Shown: positions 31,072-42,929 of the stretch, one piece after another
Numbering within the stretch: the stretch's first letter is position 1
How the letters are laid out: the number at the start of each line of letters is the position of its first letter
NCBI GenBank assembly: GCA_963726065.1
Contig: CAVSAU010000005.1
Coordinates: forward strand, 124,001 to 188,000
DNA: 64,000 bases
Origin: Neomesorhizobium sp963726065
GTDB lineage: Bacteria > Pseudomonadota > Alphaproteobacteria > Rhizobiales > Rhizobiaceae
Direction of reading: 5' to 3'
Made by a program: the position numbers and the translations under genes
Notes under the pieces: generated by a model
Databases searched by the model: none
What the model saw: the letters and a program-made list of their open reading frames with translations, nothing else
Told to the model about the DNA's origin: nothing

Positions 31072-34000
31072 GTGAATTTCTTGAACATTTCGAGATTGTA
31101 GGGGTTCTCGACGCTGGACGCCTTCAGCTCGAAATCGGCGTAGAAACTCTTGGCGCCGAGGCGCAGGCTGTAGACGTCGGCCAGCGAGGTGCCGGTGAAA
31201 CGGCCGCTGCGCAGCATCCTGCAGCCAGGCCCAGCTGCCGGTCTCGCTGACATGACTCTCCGGCGAGCCGTCGATCGGCTGGAACGCCAGCGTGATGACG
31301 CCGGTGCCGTCCTTGCCCGGCCAGGTCATCGGCTGCGGGCGTGTCGCGTTGTTGAAGTAGACGAGGCTCTGGCCATCGAGATTGAGGGTCACGCGCGTCA
31401 CCGTCGGCGAAAGGTCCTTCGGCTCGAGCGTAAAGCTCATCACCGGGCCAGAACCGCCGGGGAAAAGGTCGTCGCGGATGCGCCGCGCCTGCTCGAACGC
31501 GGCAAGGGCGGAAGCGTCGAGCCCGAAATCGGCGCGCCATTTCCATGGCTGGTTGGTGGTGTCGACATAGCTGATCAGATGATCGTTGATGAAGGCGTCG
31601 ATCATGCCGCCCGGTCCGAACAGCCGGGCGAAATCGCGCACATTGACGTCGATCGCACTCTCCGCGGCTGAACGGATAGCGGTTGTTGAGCGCCGCCTGG
31701 CAGAACGGCAGGATGTCGGCGCGCCAGATGGCGTTGAGTTCGGAGGTGACGGCCTTTTCGGTCAGGCCGCTGGTGTCGCCGGCGATGCCGCCCAGCCAGT
31801 CGTCGATCGGGTCGGGCAGGATCTGCGCCTGCCTGGCGACCGCGCCGGTCAGTTCGGCGAGCCCGCCCTGCTTCTTGATCGGCGTCCTGCGGGATCGGGG
31901 CTGGCGGTCACGGTCTGCAGCACGTTGGAGAGCGCGGTCAGCGCCACCACCGCCGCGTCGAGCGCCGGCGGCTGCCCATCGACCTCGGCGATCGTCGCCT
32001 TGAGCGGCTTGAAGTGCTCGGCGACCAGCGAACCGGTCAGGTCGACCTGCGCGGCCGCTCACCGGCCGTCGGCAGCAGCTTCGCGCCGGTCTTTACCAGC
32101 TTGCCGATCTTGCCCAGCTTGCCGAGCAGCTTCGAGGTGCCCTTCTTCGCCGCCTTGTTGTCGCCGGCGCGGCTTCTTCGTCCGACGCGGGTCAGTTCGG
32201 TCTCCGCGACGACGGCGGTGACCAGCCGCTTCAGCGCCGGAATCGGCGCTTGAAAGGTCCTTGAGGTTTTCGCTGGCGACAGTCAGGTCGGTCAGCGGCG
32301 CCAGCCGCATGTCGCGCAGGAAACTGTCCCATTGCGCGATGATAGTCCTCGTAGTAGAGCTTGAGGATATCCTGCGACAGCGCGGAGACCGAGGTCTCGG
32401 CGTTTTCCGAGCAGCCGCCGGCAAACACCGCGCGGTCGAGTGCTGCCTGCGCGGCGACATCCTCGACCCGGTCCAGGATGGCGTTCTGGAAACCCGTCAT
32501 AGGTGAAGGCGCCGGATATGCCGACCCGCAGCGTCTTGTCGGATCGCCGTGCAAAAACCTTGGCGCCGTTCGGACCGGCGAAATTGGCCGGTATCCATTC
32601 CTTGAGCTCGGCAACGGCAGGGTCGGCAAGCAGCTGCTTGTAGGCGCGCGCGGCAGCGAGATGGTGCAGACGCTCTTCAGCGCCTCGGCAACCAGCGCCT
32701 GGTCGGGCGCAATGTAGCTGTCGTCGACCGCCATGCGGCGGATGGCGGCGAGCTGATGTTCCTCTGCGTCCGGCGTCGGGAACGGCGCCGTCGGGCGCGA
32801 ATTCGCGGCAGGTCGTTCACCCACCAGTCCTGAACGAAGTCAGGATCCATCTGCGACAGGCCCTGTCATCATGCGATAGGTCTTCAGCGCGCCAAGCATG
32901 AATTCCGGATCGCGGATCTGCCGCCACATCGTCGCTTCGAGCAGGGCCACCATGCGCGGCTCCAGAACGTTGCGCAGGGCATGATTGTAGGCGTCGGTCT
33001 GCGCCCGGTTGAGTTTCGGACGAGGCGGACGGCCCGATCAGGTCGCGCAAGCTGTCCGGCGGACTGCGTGCGGGCATTGGCCACGTCGTCCATCGCGGCG
33101 AGCGCAATGTCGAGGTCGAGCTGTTTCGACCGGCGCCTGGCTGGCGGCGAACGGCGTCAGCGGTCGTCTGCAGCGCTTCGAACTGGCCGCCTGGGCAGCT
33201 ATCGCATTGCGGTTGTCATAGTAGGAGTAGGTGAACATCGCCTCCGGCCAGCAGCGCCGCCGCCGCTGAAGCCGCTGCCGCTGCCCCGCCAGATCCAGGC
33301 GCGGCGTCGCTTGCGCGAGCGGGTCGAACGTGCCGAGGCCGGCTTCCTTGAAGATCACTTCGGTCAAGCAGGTTCTTGCAGGAAGAAGCTGCGTTTTTCG
33401 ACGCGGAGCGGCAGGCATCGGCGCGCCGCGCCGGCAGGCCGAAGGAGGAGGACAGCGCCGCCGTCAGCCGGTCGATGGGCGCGCCTTCCTGGGTCGCCGA
33501 CGTCAGGTAGATGCCGCGCAGCCAGGCGCTTTCCTCGTAGCGGCTTTCGCCGAACATCGAATCGACCAGCACCTGGATCGGCTCGGACAGGCTTTCGAGC
33601 TGTGCCGGGAACCGGAAGATTTCGGCGCGCGCGGCGAGCTTGTCCTCGTCCTCCAGCTTGGGCACGAGCCGCCGTTCGAGTTCCGTCGCCAGCGTCGAGA
33701 TTTCCCGGCGACGATGTTTCGCGTCGACCCGCGCGTCCGAGCGCAAAGGTCGTGCCCCACACCTGCTCGCGCGCGGTGGTCGACAGACCGCCGAAGAATG
33801 CCTCGAAACCCTTGATCAGGTCCGCCTTGGTCAGCATCAGATAGACCGGCAGGCGAATTTCCAGCCGCTCGTTGAGCTCGGCCAGGCGTCGGCGGATCTT
33901 GCGGCCATGCGCCTTGATGGCCTCGTCGCCCTCCGACAGCGCGTCGATCGACAGCGCGACGATGACGCCGTTCAGCGCGCGGCGGCCGCGATGCTTCTTC

Positions 34001-34619
34001 AGCAGATCGAGGAAACCCAGCCATTCGGTGGCGTCGACGTCGGGCTGGCTTTCCTGCTGAACGTAACGGCCGGCCGTGTCGATCAGAACGGCGTGTTTCG
34101 GAGAAGAACCAGTCGCAGTTGCGGGTACCGCCGACGCCCTGGAGATCGTCGGTCAGGTCGATCGGGAAATTGAGCCCGGACTGACGCAGCGCCGTGGTCT
34201 TGCCGGTGGCCGGCGGCCCGACGATGACATACCAGGGCATTTCGCGCAGGAATTTGCGGCCGCCGAGCTTGCGCCGACTGCAGCTCGCTCATCACGTCCT
34301 GGAACTTGGCGCCGACGGCGGCCACGCTTTCCTCACCCGGCGTGAGCGGTTTCTCCGCCGGCGGCGCGGCGATTTCGGCGACGAACATGCGGTTGGCGCG
34401 GATGGCGCGGCGTTGCGCGACGATCAGCCAGATCAGCCACAGGATGACCAGCCCAGCGATCATGGCGATGCGCACCGTTTCCGACGCGAAGGGTTCGGAT
34501 GCTCCGATCCTGACGATCGGACCGAAAATCCAGATGATCGCCGCAAGCAGCGCAAGGCCGATCAGCGTCCAGAGCCAGCGCGATGTCAGAACCGACCAGA
34601 GGAAGCGCAGGATGAACAT
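31053..34619 (-). CDS. tssM: TssM/IcmF inner-membrane protein, core-cluster copy (frameshifted)
   Basis: ATG 34619 follows the tssL stop by one base. Two transmembrane helices lie within the first 70 residues (WLWTLIGLALLAAIIWIFGP, MIAGLVILWLIWLIVA), and the Walker A is VGPPATGKTTALRQSG. The periplasmic C-terminal portion is split over many frames; a long piece at 31640-31250 carries GPGGMIDAFINDHLISYVDT. The protein ends EMFKKFTCPQNI, the conserved F-x-C-P tail. The reconstructed length of about 1189 residues is normal. TssM links the baseplate to TssJ across the periplasm. It is the membrane-complex member of the core operon, next to tssL, tssK and tssJ. Confidence 0.85.
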
Positions 34620-34620
34620 G

Positions 34621-35958
34621 TCACAGCCTCTTTTCGACCAGCACTTCGACGCGCCGGTTCAAGCGCCCGGCCCTCGCGCGTGCTGTCGTCGGCCACCGGG
34701 TCGGTGGCGGCGCGGCCTTCCGAACGGACGCGGTCCTCGCGGCACGCCGTTCTGGATCAGCAATCTTGCGCGATCGTCGCAGCGCGCGCCTCCGATAGGC
34801 GCTGGTTGGTCGACAGCGGGTTGCTGCGCTGCAACGGGATGCTGTCGGTGTGGCCGACGACGGTGATGTTGCCGATCAGTTCCTGATTGTCGAGGATCAC
34901 CTTGGCGATCGAGCCGATGAGCGGCTCGAAGCCGTCGGTCAGTTGCGGCCCGCGAGGACTGGAACAGTTCCGGGTTGGAACCCTGGATGATCAGCCTGGC
35001 AAGCGAGACGCTTTCGGTGCCCTTGAGCGGTGCGTGCGCAGATTCGTCCGGCGCTGCCGCCTCGAATTCGGGCACCAGGGCAAAATCGACCGTCTCAAGC
35101 TCGCGGCGCGTCGACTTGTCGGCGAAGCACGTGCGATCTGCGACGCGATCCGGCGGCGGCAGTGCGCGAACCAGCGTCGACAAGTTCGGCGGCCTGGCTG
35201 CTCAGGCCCATCGACAGTCCGACATGGATGGCGGTCGGCAAGCACTGCGCGCGCGAGCGCCATCACCCAGATCGGCACGATGAAGCGCGCGGCTCGTCCG
35301 AAGCGATCACGCCCTTCCAGTTCGGCGAGAGCGGCGCGTCCTCGGCGTCGACATCGCGCAGGAAACGCGCCGCGGCGACGCGCACGGCATTGAGCGAGCG
35401 GTCGCCGGCGCGGCCGGAACCCGATATTTGCCGCGAAATCCCAGCGCCATGCAGTAGATACTGCAGCTCCAGCAGTTCACGGTCGCGGTTCGGGATGGCG
35501 CTCGAGTTCTTCGAGCCGTGCGAAGAACTGCGTGCCGGCGTCGACATCGCCGCGCAGCATGACGACGAGCGGCTGGCGCGGCCAGGCACTGGCGCCACCC
35601 CATGGGGTGTTCAGCGCGAGGTCGTCGAGCAGTGCCGCCACCACCCATGCCGCCTGGTCGGCGCGTTCCAGCGACGACCCCGCCGCCACGACCGCATCGC
35701 GGGCGCGGACGAGTTCGTCGAGCAGGCGGGTGCGCAACGCTCTCCGGGTTTTCCGGCGGCAGCGCACTTTCCATTTCGGGTGCGAACTCGAGCAGCGGCG
35801 AGAAGGCGTTGACGAGCGCATTGGGATGCGCGCGCGAACGTTTCAGCGGAGCGCCGGGGACCGATGGCATGCGGCGCACGCGGCATCGGCGAGCCGACCA
35901 GGCGAATGCGGGTTCGCTCGCGATCCTCCGACAGGCCGAAAGGATCGTCCCTGCTCAT
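34621..35958 (-). CDS. tssL: TssL/DotU protein with OmpA domain, core-cluster copy (frameshifted)
   Basis: ATG 35958 begins MSRDDPFGLSEDRERTRI. The DotU domain is readable in two frames (LLDELVRARDAVVAAG, AAWVVAALLDDLALNTPWG), then YRVP in the YLL region, a transmembrane helix near 35280-35190, and an OmpA-type periplasmic end (TVVGHTDSIPLQR, LSEARAATIARLL, NRRVEVLVEKRL) ending at TGA 34621-34623. Frame changes occur near 35820, 35720, 35495, 35420, 35325, 34955 and 34740. The reconstructed length is about 445 residues. TssL docks the baseplate TssK to the membrane complex. It begins five bases after the tssK stop. Confidence 0.82.
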
Positions 35959-35962
35959 CGTC

Positions 35963-37304
35963 TCACCTGTTCACCGAATAGCAGTCGACCTGCGGTTCGC
36001 TCGGCAGCACACCGGACACGCCGATCACGAAGCCGGGCGCATCGAGCAGTGACGCCCAATGCTCGCTTCGCTGGTCGAGCTCCAGACACAAGCCGGTCGC
36101 CATCGTAGGGGATTTCGCGCGGCTGCGAATGCAGCGGCTTCAGCGGAATGCCGGGCAGGCGCGATTTCCACAGCCCTTCGAATTCGCTCGGCCGCGCCGA
36201 CCGTCGCCTGGTTGACGAAGATCTTGCGCAAAGCGTCTTCCGACAGTTCCGACCCGACGCGCACGACGATGCGGCTGGCCACCAGGAGCTTCGGATTGTC
36301 GATGCGCACCTTCCACACATTGGTGGAGTGGCGCATCACGGGCAGGGCGCGCGACTTTGGTTCGATATAGCGCAGGCTGAGGATCAGCGAGCGCAACGTG
36401 TCGGCCAGCGCCGAATAGGCGGGGCCGGGCGCCATGTGGTCGTAGGCCGGCAGTTCGCCAAGCCGTCGCGAGCTCGAGCCATAGGTCGCCATCGAGCCGG
36501 CAAGGCCGGCAAGTTCGAGGAACAGTTCGGCCGGATGGAAAACTTCCTGCGCCAGCATGTGCGCCAGCCGCGGCCGCGCCGCATTGGCAAGGTTGAGCAT
36601 CAGCAGGTCCTCGACGCTGCGTCCGGGGCCGCCCAGCACCATCTTGCCATGCGCTTCGGCAATCTGGTCGAGGCCGGTGATGACTTCCTGCAGGAGTTGC
36701 GCGTACCAGGCCACCGCGCCGGTCGCCAAGCGTCGGCGGCAGGAACGTTTCGTCGAGCGCAACGCTGCCGTCGGCGCGCAGCCCGTTGATCTCGGCGATC
36801 GGCAGCGCGGTGTAGCCGCCGACCGATTTGCCCGGCGCGAGCAGCAGCGCCTGCGGCCGGGCGATCTCGATCTCTTCGGGGTCGGAGCCGCCTTGCACGG
36901 CGTCGCGGACGGAAACGATCCTGCCGCGATAGCGCGCACCGGTCGAGGCTCGACGTGCGCCGGGTCGAAGCCGACGCCGCCGGGCGGCTCCAGCGGCAGG
37001 GCGATCAGCACCGGCCCGCCGCTCATGTCCGGCGTGATCGGCGAGCGGCGGTGGTGCAGTCCATCGTATCTGGGAATGGCGAACGGCGTGCCATCGGGAA
37101 AGATGCCGCGCGCCGAAAGAACCGAGACCTGTCCGGCCTCCAGCAGTGACGGATCGAGCGTCAGCGACGAAAGCCGAATGTATGGAGCTGCCCGGCCTGC
37201 AGCGTGCCGCGCACCGTCGCCTCGAAGAAGCGATCCTGTTGCTGGAAATGCTGTGTCCGAAGGAACAACCCTTCAGACCATAGCACCCTGTTTGCGTCGC
37301 TCAT
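35963..37304 (-). CDS. tssK: T6SS baseplate protein TssK (frameshifted)
   Basis: ATG 37304 opens SDANRVLWSEGLFLRTQHFQ, the conserved start of TssK (W-x-E-G-x-x-x-x-Q-H-F-Q). Middle segments include RYDGLHHRRSP, EINGLRADGSVALDETFLPP and LPAYDHMAPGPAYSALAD. The C-terminus in the frame that ends at TGA 35963-35965 reads APGFVIGVSGVLPSEPQV, the usual P-G-F-x-x-G-V end. At least six frame changes break it. The reconstructed length of 447 residues equals the family norm. TssK connects the baseplate wedge to TssL and TssM, which its neighbours encode. Confidence 0.87.
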
Positions 37305-37341
37305 GCCGCCACTCTCTGCATGGCGTCTCCGTTTCCGGCAC

Positions 37342-37797
37342 TCAAGCGGAAATGCCGCCCTTGCCGATCCTCACGTTGATGGTAACTGTCGATCCCGGCG
37401 ACACCGACTTGGTGGTTCGCCAGGTTCGCCCGCCAGGTTCGCGAACAAGCGCGACAAGGCCCAGCGTGGTCGCTTCGGGTTCGACCGTGATGGTCTTCGA
37501 CGCGGTCTGCGCCGGGCGCGACGGCGACCGAGTCCGATCCGATGAGATCCGCGCCGAGTGCCGTGCCGGCATCCCCCTGCAGCGCGAAATAGTCGGCCGA
37601 GTTGAACTTTCCGGTGCTTTTCAGCCGCATGATCAGAACCGTTACCGGTCTGTCGCCGCCATCCGGGCCCGGGGTTCATCCCGGGCTGGCCGGCGACGTT
37701 GACAGTGACCGTCGACGGTTTCGGCGGTCCGCTCTGGCAGGCTGAAACGAACCCTGTCGCGCCAAGGGCAATAATGAAGTCGCGCCGGTGTGATCAT
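37342..37797 (-). CDS. tssJ: T6SS outer-membrane lipoprotein TssJ (frameshifted)
   Basis: ATG 37797 must shift frame after a few codons to read RRDFIIALGATGFVSACQSG, a lipoprotein signal with the lipobox F-V-S-A-C; the twin Arg is also visible. The mature part continues STVTVNVAGQPGMNPGP and, in another frame, VLIMRLKSTGKFNSADYFAL, a TssJ signature. The C-terminus is GSTVTINVRIGKGGISA. The reconstructed length is about 151 residues, typical of TssJ. Being acylated at Cys, it anchors the TssM periplasmic domain to the outer membrane. Four bases separate its ATG from the stop of the upstream tagH. Confidence 0.82.
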
Positions 37798-37800
37798 GCG

Positions 37801-39260
37801 TCACTCCTCTTCATATGCATTTCGGAAATCGGCGCCGATATCGCCGAGGAAACGGGATTCCGCGCTCTGCGGCGATTTCGCGATGGCGCTTCTGGTAGAG
37901 TTCCCACAGCTTGGCGCCACGGCCGCCCGCCAGCAGCGTCTCGATGCGTTGAACTCGACTTCAATTCTTCTTCGAGTGCCGCCGGATCGAAGCGGTCGAT
38001 CATGCGCCGCAATGCCGCCTGCACGCCGCGCCAGGCGCGAACGTGATGATGCGCGAGATCGCGCACGGCGTCGGCGATCGCCGGCTCGCCGGCGAGAAAG
38101 CCCGGGCTGCGCTCGGCAAGGATCGTCGCCAGCGCGTCGTCCACGGTCGGCAGGAATTTGAGCGGATTGACCTCGGACGCTCCGACCACCGTCTGCGCGA
38201 CCCGCGCGTTGCCCTTCTCCTCGGCGCGCTTGCGCAGGAGCTGCATCAGGCCGTCCATCATCAGCCGGTATTCGCGGCCGAATTTTTCCATATCGGCGAC
38301 GGAATCGCGGCCGGAGAGCTCATCCTCTTCCAGTCCCAGTCCGCGCAGGAACGCAGCGCGCAGCGCATCGTTCGCGGGGGCGGGCGGTGATTTGCGCCGA
38401 TTGGGTATCGGCGTCGGCCGGGCCAGCGGCGGTTCTTCCTCGGCCGGCGAGGGCATATCCCACGGATCGGGCGAGGACGAGTCATCCGTCACGCTTTCGC
38501 GCGGGACGGGAGCGCGGGCGCGCTTTTCCGGAATGGGCGCGATCGGCGGAGGCAGGCTGAACCCGTCGTCCTCCGGCTCTCGCTGAACAGCGCCTGCGCC
38601 GCCGCGTTCGGCGCGGCAGCTGGTGTGTCAAAGCCAAATGGATCGTCGAAAATCGGGGCGCCGCGTTGATCCCGGTCGGCACTCGCTCCTGATGAAGGTG
38701 TCGCCACCGGGTCGAGGCTGAACGGATCGTCGAATGCGGGAGAGCTCCGCTGGGCGTCGGCGCGGCTCGAACGCGCCGGCTTCCGGCTGCTCGAAGGGAT
38801 CCGGAAGGTTGGCCGGACGCGGACGCGCCGGCTCTTCCTCGGTCTTTACGGAGAAGAAGTCGTCATGTCCGAAGTTTACCGGCGTGCGTGAAGCGGGTTG
38901 CGCCGCTTGGTATGCCGGTTCTGGCGCGGCCGGCTGGGCGTCCGCCATCTGCAGGTCGACCCACAGCACATAGTCACCCATCCTGAGGCGCATGCCGTTT
39001 TGCAGTCGCGCCGAATTTCCCGATCCCAGCGGGCTTCCGGAATCATCGATGAACAGCCCGCTGCTCGACATGTCGGTGACGAAATATCCGTCCTCTCCGC
39101 CGACGACTTTGCAGTGGGCACGCGAAACGAACATGTCGGGATCGTCGATCTGCCAGTCCGCTTCGGGACTGCGGCCGATCACCAGTTCGCCCTTGTCGAG
39201 CCGCGCCTGGCGCACTGCCTGGGCGCGCGGTCCTTGCTCGAGCGTAAGAAGCAGGCTCAT
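37801..39260 (-). CDS. tagH: T6SS FHA-domain protein TagH/ImpI, core-cluster copy (frameshifted)
   Basis: ATG 39260 overlaps the tssG stop (ATGA). Residues 1-100 are an FHA domain: GELVIGRSPEADW, MFVSRAHCKVV and MSSSGLFIDDSGSPLGSG. A long Pro/Glu-rich linker follows. The C-terminal TagH domain reads DMEKFGREYRLMMDGLMQLL, EVNPLKFLPTVDDALATIL and AVRDLAHHHVRAWRGVQAAL, ending in the frame that gives FLGDIGADFRNAYEEE. Breaks lie near 38750, 38580, 38510 and 37940. As in the first TagH copy, the FHA domain should bind phosphothreonine made by the PpkA-like kinase. Confidence 0.87.
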
Positions 39261-40334
39261 GCCGCCACTCCCGCCATCTCCGGTCGCCATCCAACGATGG
39301 TCCTGCAGACGCATGTCTTCAGCATCGCCCCTTTCCGGGGGGCGTGCAAGCCACGCCGTTCGGCCGAGTCTGTGCTTGTCCGATCTGGGCCCGCGGCACG
39401 GCGTCTCGCTGTCAGCACGATCCTCAGATCGACATCGAGCAAATCGCCGACAAGGTCGCGCACAGCCCGTTTCATCATGTCCAGCTGTTTGCCGCCGGGG
39501 AGGAAATGTCGTGAAATCCTCAAAGCCGAGCGGCCCGATGCGAAGTTCGACACGGCTTTGCCGGCTGAACGTTCGCGGCCCGATCGTGGCGCTGCGGCCA
39601 AGTGTGGCGTGTTCTTTGCCGAGTTGGCTTTGCAGGGCTTTGGGCATCGTCATCCAGGTGGCGACGAACTCCTTCAGTTGCACCGGCACCTTGAAAGCTT
39701 CCGCGACGAACAAGGTCAGCCGCTCAGGTCCGTCGACCTGGCTGGCGAGGGCTGCGGCCTGGCGAAGCTTGACCGCATCGAGATCAGGGTTCTCCGAATT
39801 GTGCGTGCCCGGGAGACCGATCCCCGCCATCGCTTCCAGCATTGAGCGGATGCGTCCGCCGACCGCTCGCTCGACCTGCACGCCTGGATGCGCATCGGCC
39901 CAGGCGCGGTAGAACAGCGCGATCATGCGGTGCTGGAGAATATTGACGAAGTCGACGAAGGTCGTGTCGCTCGTCTGATGCGCGTCCACGCCGGCGAACC
40001 AGCGCTGCGACAGGCGATCGAGCACCCAGCGGGTCATATGCAGGGGCATCGGTCCCTCCGGACCCATACAGGCCGAGATTGGCGACAGTGACCCGGGCCG
40101 GGCTTTCCGTCGGTCGCTTCGCGAAACTCGACCACGTCCTGGGTGGCAAAGCCGAGACGCACATGCTGCCCGAGCCGCGCCGGCTCGCGATCCGGCCGAC
40201 CGGAATGACCGAACATGCCGCCACGTCTGTTCGAGCCGGCGCAGCAGCTCGAAGAAATCGAATGCCTCGGACAGCGTCACCCGCGACGTATTCGACTCTA
40301 GATCAGGTAGCGATTGCCGGGCGTCATCGGCCAT
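39257..40334 (-). CDS. tssG: T6SS baseplate protein TssG (frameshifted)
   Basis: ATG 40334 begins MADDARQSLPDLESN, then FDFFELLRRLEQTW, the conserved F-x-x-x-R-x-L-E start of TssG. The body includes MTRWVLDRLSQRWFAGV, TFVDFVNILQHRMIALFYRAW and LRQAAALASQVDGPERL. The C-terminus, LKTCVCRTIVGWRPEMAGVAA, lies in another frame and overlaps the tagH start. Breaks near 40230, 40100, 39515 and 39370 are needed. About 358 residues fits TssG, a baseplate wedge partner of TssF. Its start overlaps the end of tssF by 37 bases. Confidence 0.83.
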
Positions 40335-42182
40335 GGCACATCCTCCTGTTTCTGGAGCAGCCGCGTGCGGGTGCGCACGAAACCGTTTATTCCGGCGTGG
40401 CGGGCAAACAGGCGGGCGAGCAGGGCCGACAAAAGCAACGTGCTTTGTCCGGCCAGCACCGACTGGTCGACATGCAGCGTAACTTCGGTGCCGCGGCCGA
40501 AGCACATCGGTCCTTCGATCGCCAGCCTTTCGACGACCGGCCGCGACTCGACCCGGGCAATCGAGCGCGACATGGCGGGCAAGCCCGGGATCGCCGCGAT
40601 CGGCATAGAGATCGAGAAGCGCATGCAAGCGGAGTCGACCCCGCGTCCGTCTTGGGCAAGGCTGAGGAAATTCAGCGAAAGCTGCGCGACCAGCCGCCAG
40701 GCCAGTTCGTCGGCCCGCGACTCGCCTTCCGCGCCTGCCGGCAATGCGGCCGCGATCGCCGGCTGCGGCGGGCGCACGGCGCCAAGCAGCTTGACCGCCT
40801 CGACCGGATCGCCGCTCTCCAGCGTCAGCGTGGGCGTGTCGTCGAGGATCGGTAGATCGCGGTTGGTGCACAGCGCGATGATGTCGATGCGCTTGAGCGG
40901 GCGGTTCGCAGCGCTGCCCGGCTGGACGCGAAATCGCCAGAAAGACGTCGTCGCCGGTGTAGGAGGTGCGGGTCATGCCTTCGCGCCGCTCGTCTTCGGT
41001 CGCGCCGGCGCGGCCGGCGTTCGGTCGAATAGACCCAGCCGTTGCCACGGTTCTGCCCAAGGCTGAAGAGTGCCGGAATTTCGGCGTCCGGCCCTTCGGC
41101 ATCGGCGTCCTCGACATGGGTTACCCGGTAGATTTCGAAATCCCGCGGCCGCGTGCGGTCGGCATAGCAGCACCTGGCGCGTCTTGCGCGGATCGATCTC
41201 GATGACGTTGCACTCGCGCTCGAACAGATTGATGATCGGCGTCGCAAACAGCTCGAAATCCGCCGGGCGTCACATCGGCGAGTTCAGGCACGGCACGCCG
41301 GAACAGGAAGATGATCTCGAGCCCGGCCTCGCATCTGCGCACGACCGGCCGCAGCCCGCGAACGCGCGCGTAGTGGAAGCGCTCGGGCATCATGAAATAT
41401 TCGCGCAGCAGGCGGTAGCCTTCGAATGTCGGACGCGTGCGCGGCATCAACGCCTCGGCATCGCTGATGCCGACCATTTCGGGATCGGGCAAGGCCGTCA
41501 GCGGATTGGTCTTTCCCTCCGGCGCGTGCACCGAGCGCCGTGCAGACGCCGAAAATCGCGTCGAACAGGAGTGCCGCCTTCGTGCGCCCCGCAAAATAGA
41601 GGTCGAGTCGATCGAGCGCCAGTTCGCTGAGCTTGCCCTTGCCGCTCGTGCGTAATGGTGAGGCGCAGCGCCGCCTCGCCGCGCGACGCCTCCGATCGGC
41701 GTTATGCCGGCGGCCGCCAGCGCGCTGCGGTCCTGAAAATAGCCGACTGAAGCGATCGCTATCGGCCAGAGCGTGACATCCTGGCCGGTGGTGAAGGTGC
41801 AGCGCGTCGACAGTCCGGGCTGCAGGCTGGACACCAGCCGCGTGCCGCGCTTGACGACATGGCCGGCAAGCATCGTCTGCACCTGTTGGCCGGGCTTCAG
41901 CACCGCCATCGCGGTCGCCGGCGCCGGCGTGACGAGGTCGGGATAAAGAACTTCGAGAACGCTGCGTGAAAAACGCGAACGCTCGGCGTCCACCTTCAGC
42001 CGGGTGCGCGCGGCAAGGAAGGCGACGCCGTCGAGCAGCCGCTCGACGTAGGGGTCCGGGCACGGCACCGTATCGAGCGACAGGTTGCGCGCGACCGCCG
42101 GATGCATGTCGGCGAACTCGGCCGCCAGCGCGCGGATATGGGTCAGTTCCTCCTCGTAATACTCCAGGAAGACCCGATCCAT
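40298..42182 (-). CDS. tssF: T6SS baseplate protein TssF (frameshifted)
   Basis: ATG 42182 opens MDRVFLEYYEEELTHIRALAA, characteristic of TssF (Y-Y-x-x-E-L). It continues PYVERLLDGVAFLAARTRLKVD and LVTPAPATAMAVLKPGQQVQ, the conserved region of wedge proteins. The C-terminal domain (SADELAWRLVAQLSLNFLSL and GTEVTLHVDQSVLAGQST) is in another frame and ends at 40298. Breaks lie near 41660, 41550, 41270, 41020 and 40930. The reconstructed length is about 627 residues, matching the family. It lies between tssE and tssG in the usual order. Confidence 0.85.
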
Positions 42183-42183
42183 T

Positions 42184-42907
42184 TCAGGCGTCCCCGATGT
42201 CGGTCCGCGCCAGACCGTTGTCGAGGTTGATCGTGGTGCGCAGTTGCAGCCGTTCCGGCGTCGGCGTCATGATCAGGACGGCGTCGATCTCGATCTTCAG
42301 CCCGCCGTTCTTGTCGCCGAGGGTGACCGTGCACCTTGGTCGCGCTTTCCTTCAGACGGGGCTCGAAAGTGGCCAACACCATCTTGATTTCGCGCGCCAG
42401 CGCCTCGCGATCGAAGTCGCGCGACGAGCGCCCGGAGAAGGACGGTACGCCGTAGTTGACGACGCTGCGCCGCACTTCCGGGAAATCGCTCAAGATCGAG
42501 CGGACTGTCGTTGCCATCTGCTCGCTTTCGTGATCGGAAAGCAAGCGGCGTCGACTTCGAAGCGCTCCGTATTGAACAGCGCCTCGATGTCGCGCCGCAC
42601 GGCTTCGCGAAGGACGTCCGGCGAGACCACGATGCCGCGGCTTTCCAGTTCGGCGCGCTGGCGCGCTCTGCAAGGCCAGCCGCTGCAGGCGCCGCTTCTG
42701 CTCGGCCGTCAGGTCGGCGTCGGAGTCGATGAGCCGCGAACTGCCGCCGAGCAGCGTATCGAGACGCTCGGCGCCCAGTTCGTCACGCAACGACTGACGC
42801 AGTCCGTCGATCTCCGAGCTCAGGCCCGGCAGATCGTTGACGAGGCGATCCCAAAGAGAAGGCTGGACCGCCTCGCGTTTGGCGCGCTTGGTCCCACTTG
42901 GTTTCAT
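42184..42907 (-). CDS. tssE: T6SS baseplate protein TssE, gp25-like (frameshifted)
   Basis: ATG 42907 begins MKPSGTKRAKREAVQPSLWDRL, in which SLWDRL is the usual TssE opening. The lysozyme-like gp25 fold reads RSILSDFPEVRRSVVNYGVPSFSG and FDREALAREIKMVLATFEPRL. The frame changes near 42665, 42545 and 42335; the C-terminus in the shifted frame is RLQLRTTINLDNGLARTDIG. At about 241 residues it is longer than the minimal TssE (roughly 150) because of an N-terminal helical extension. TssE is the wedge component that initiates the sheath. It ends two bases before tssF. Confidence 0.82.
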
Positions 42908-42929
42908 GGCTCACTGCGATTGTCGGGCC

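Noticed and set aside
40079..41066. Two long plus-strand frames across tssF/tssG
   Set aside because: Low-complexity Arg/Ala-rich translations opposite genuine TssF and TssG segments.
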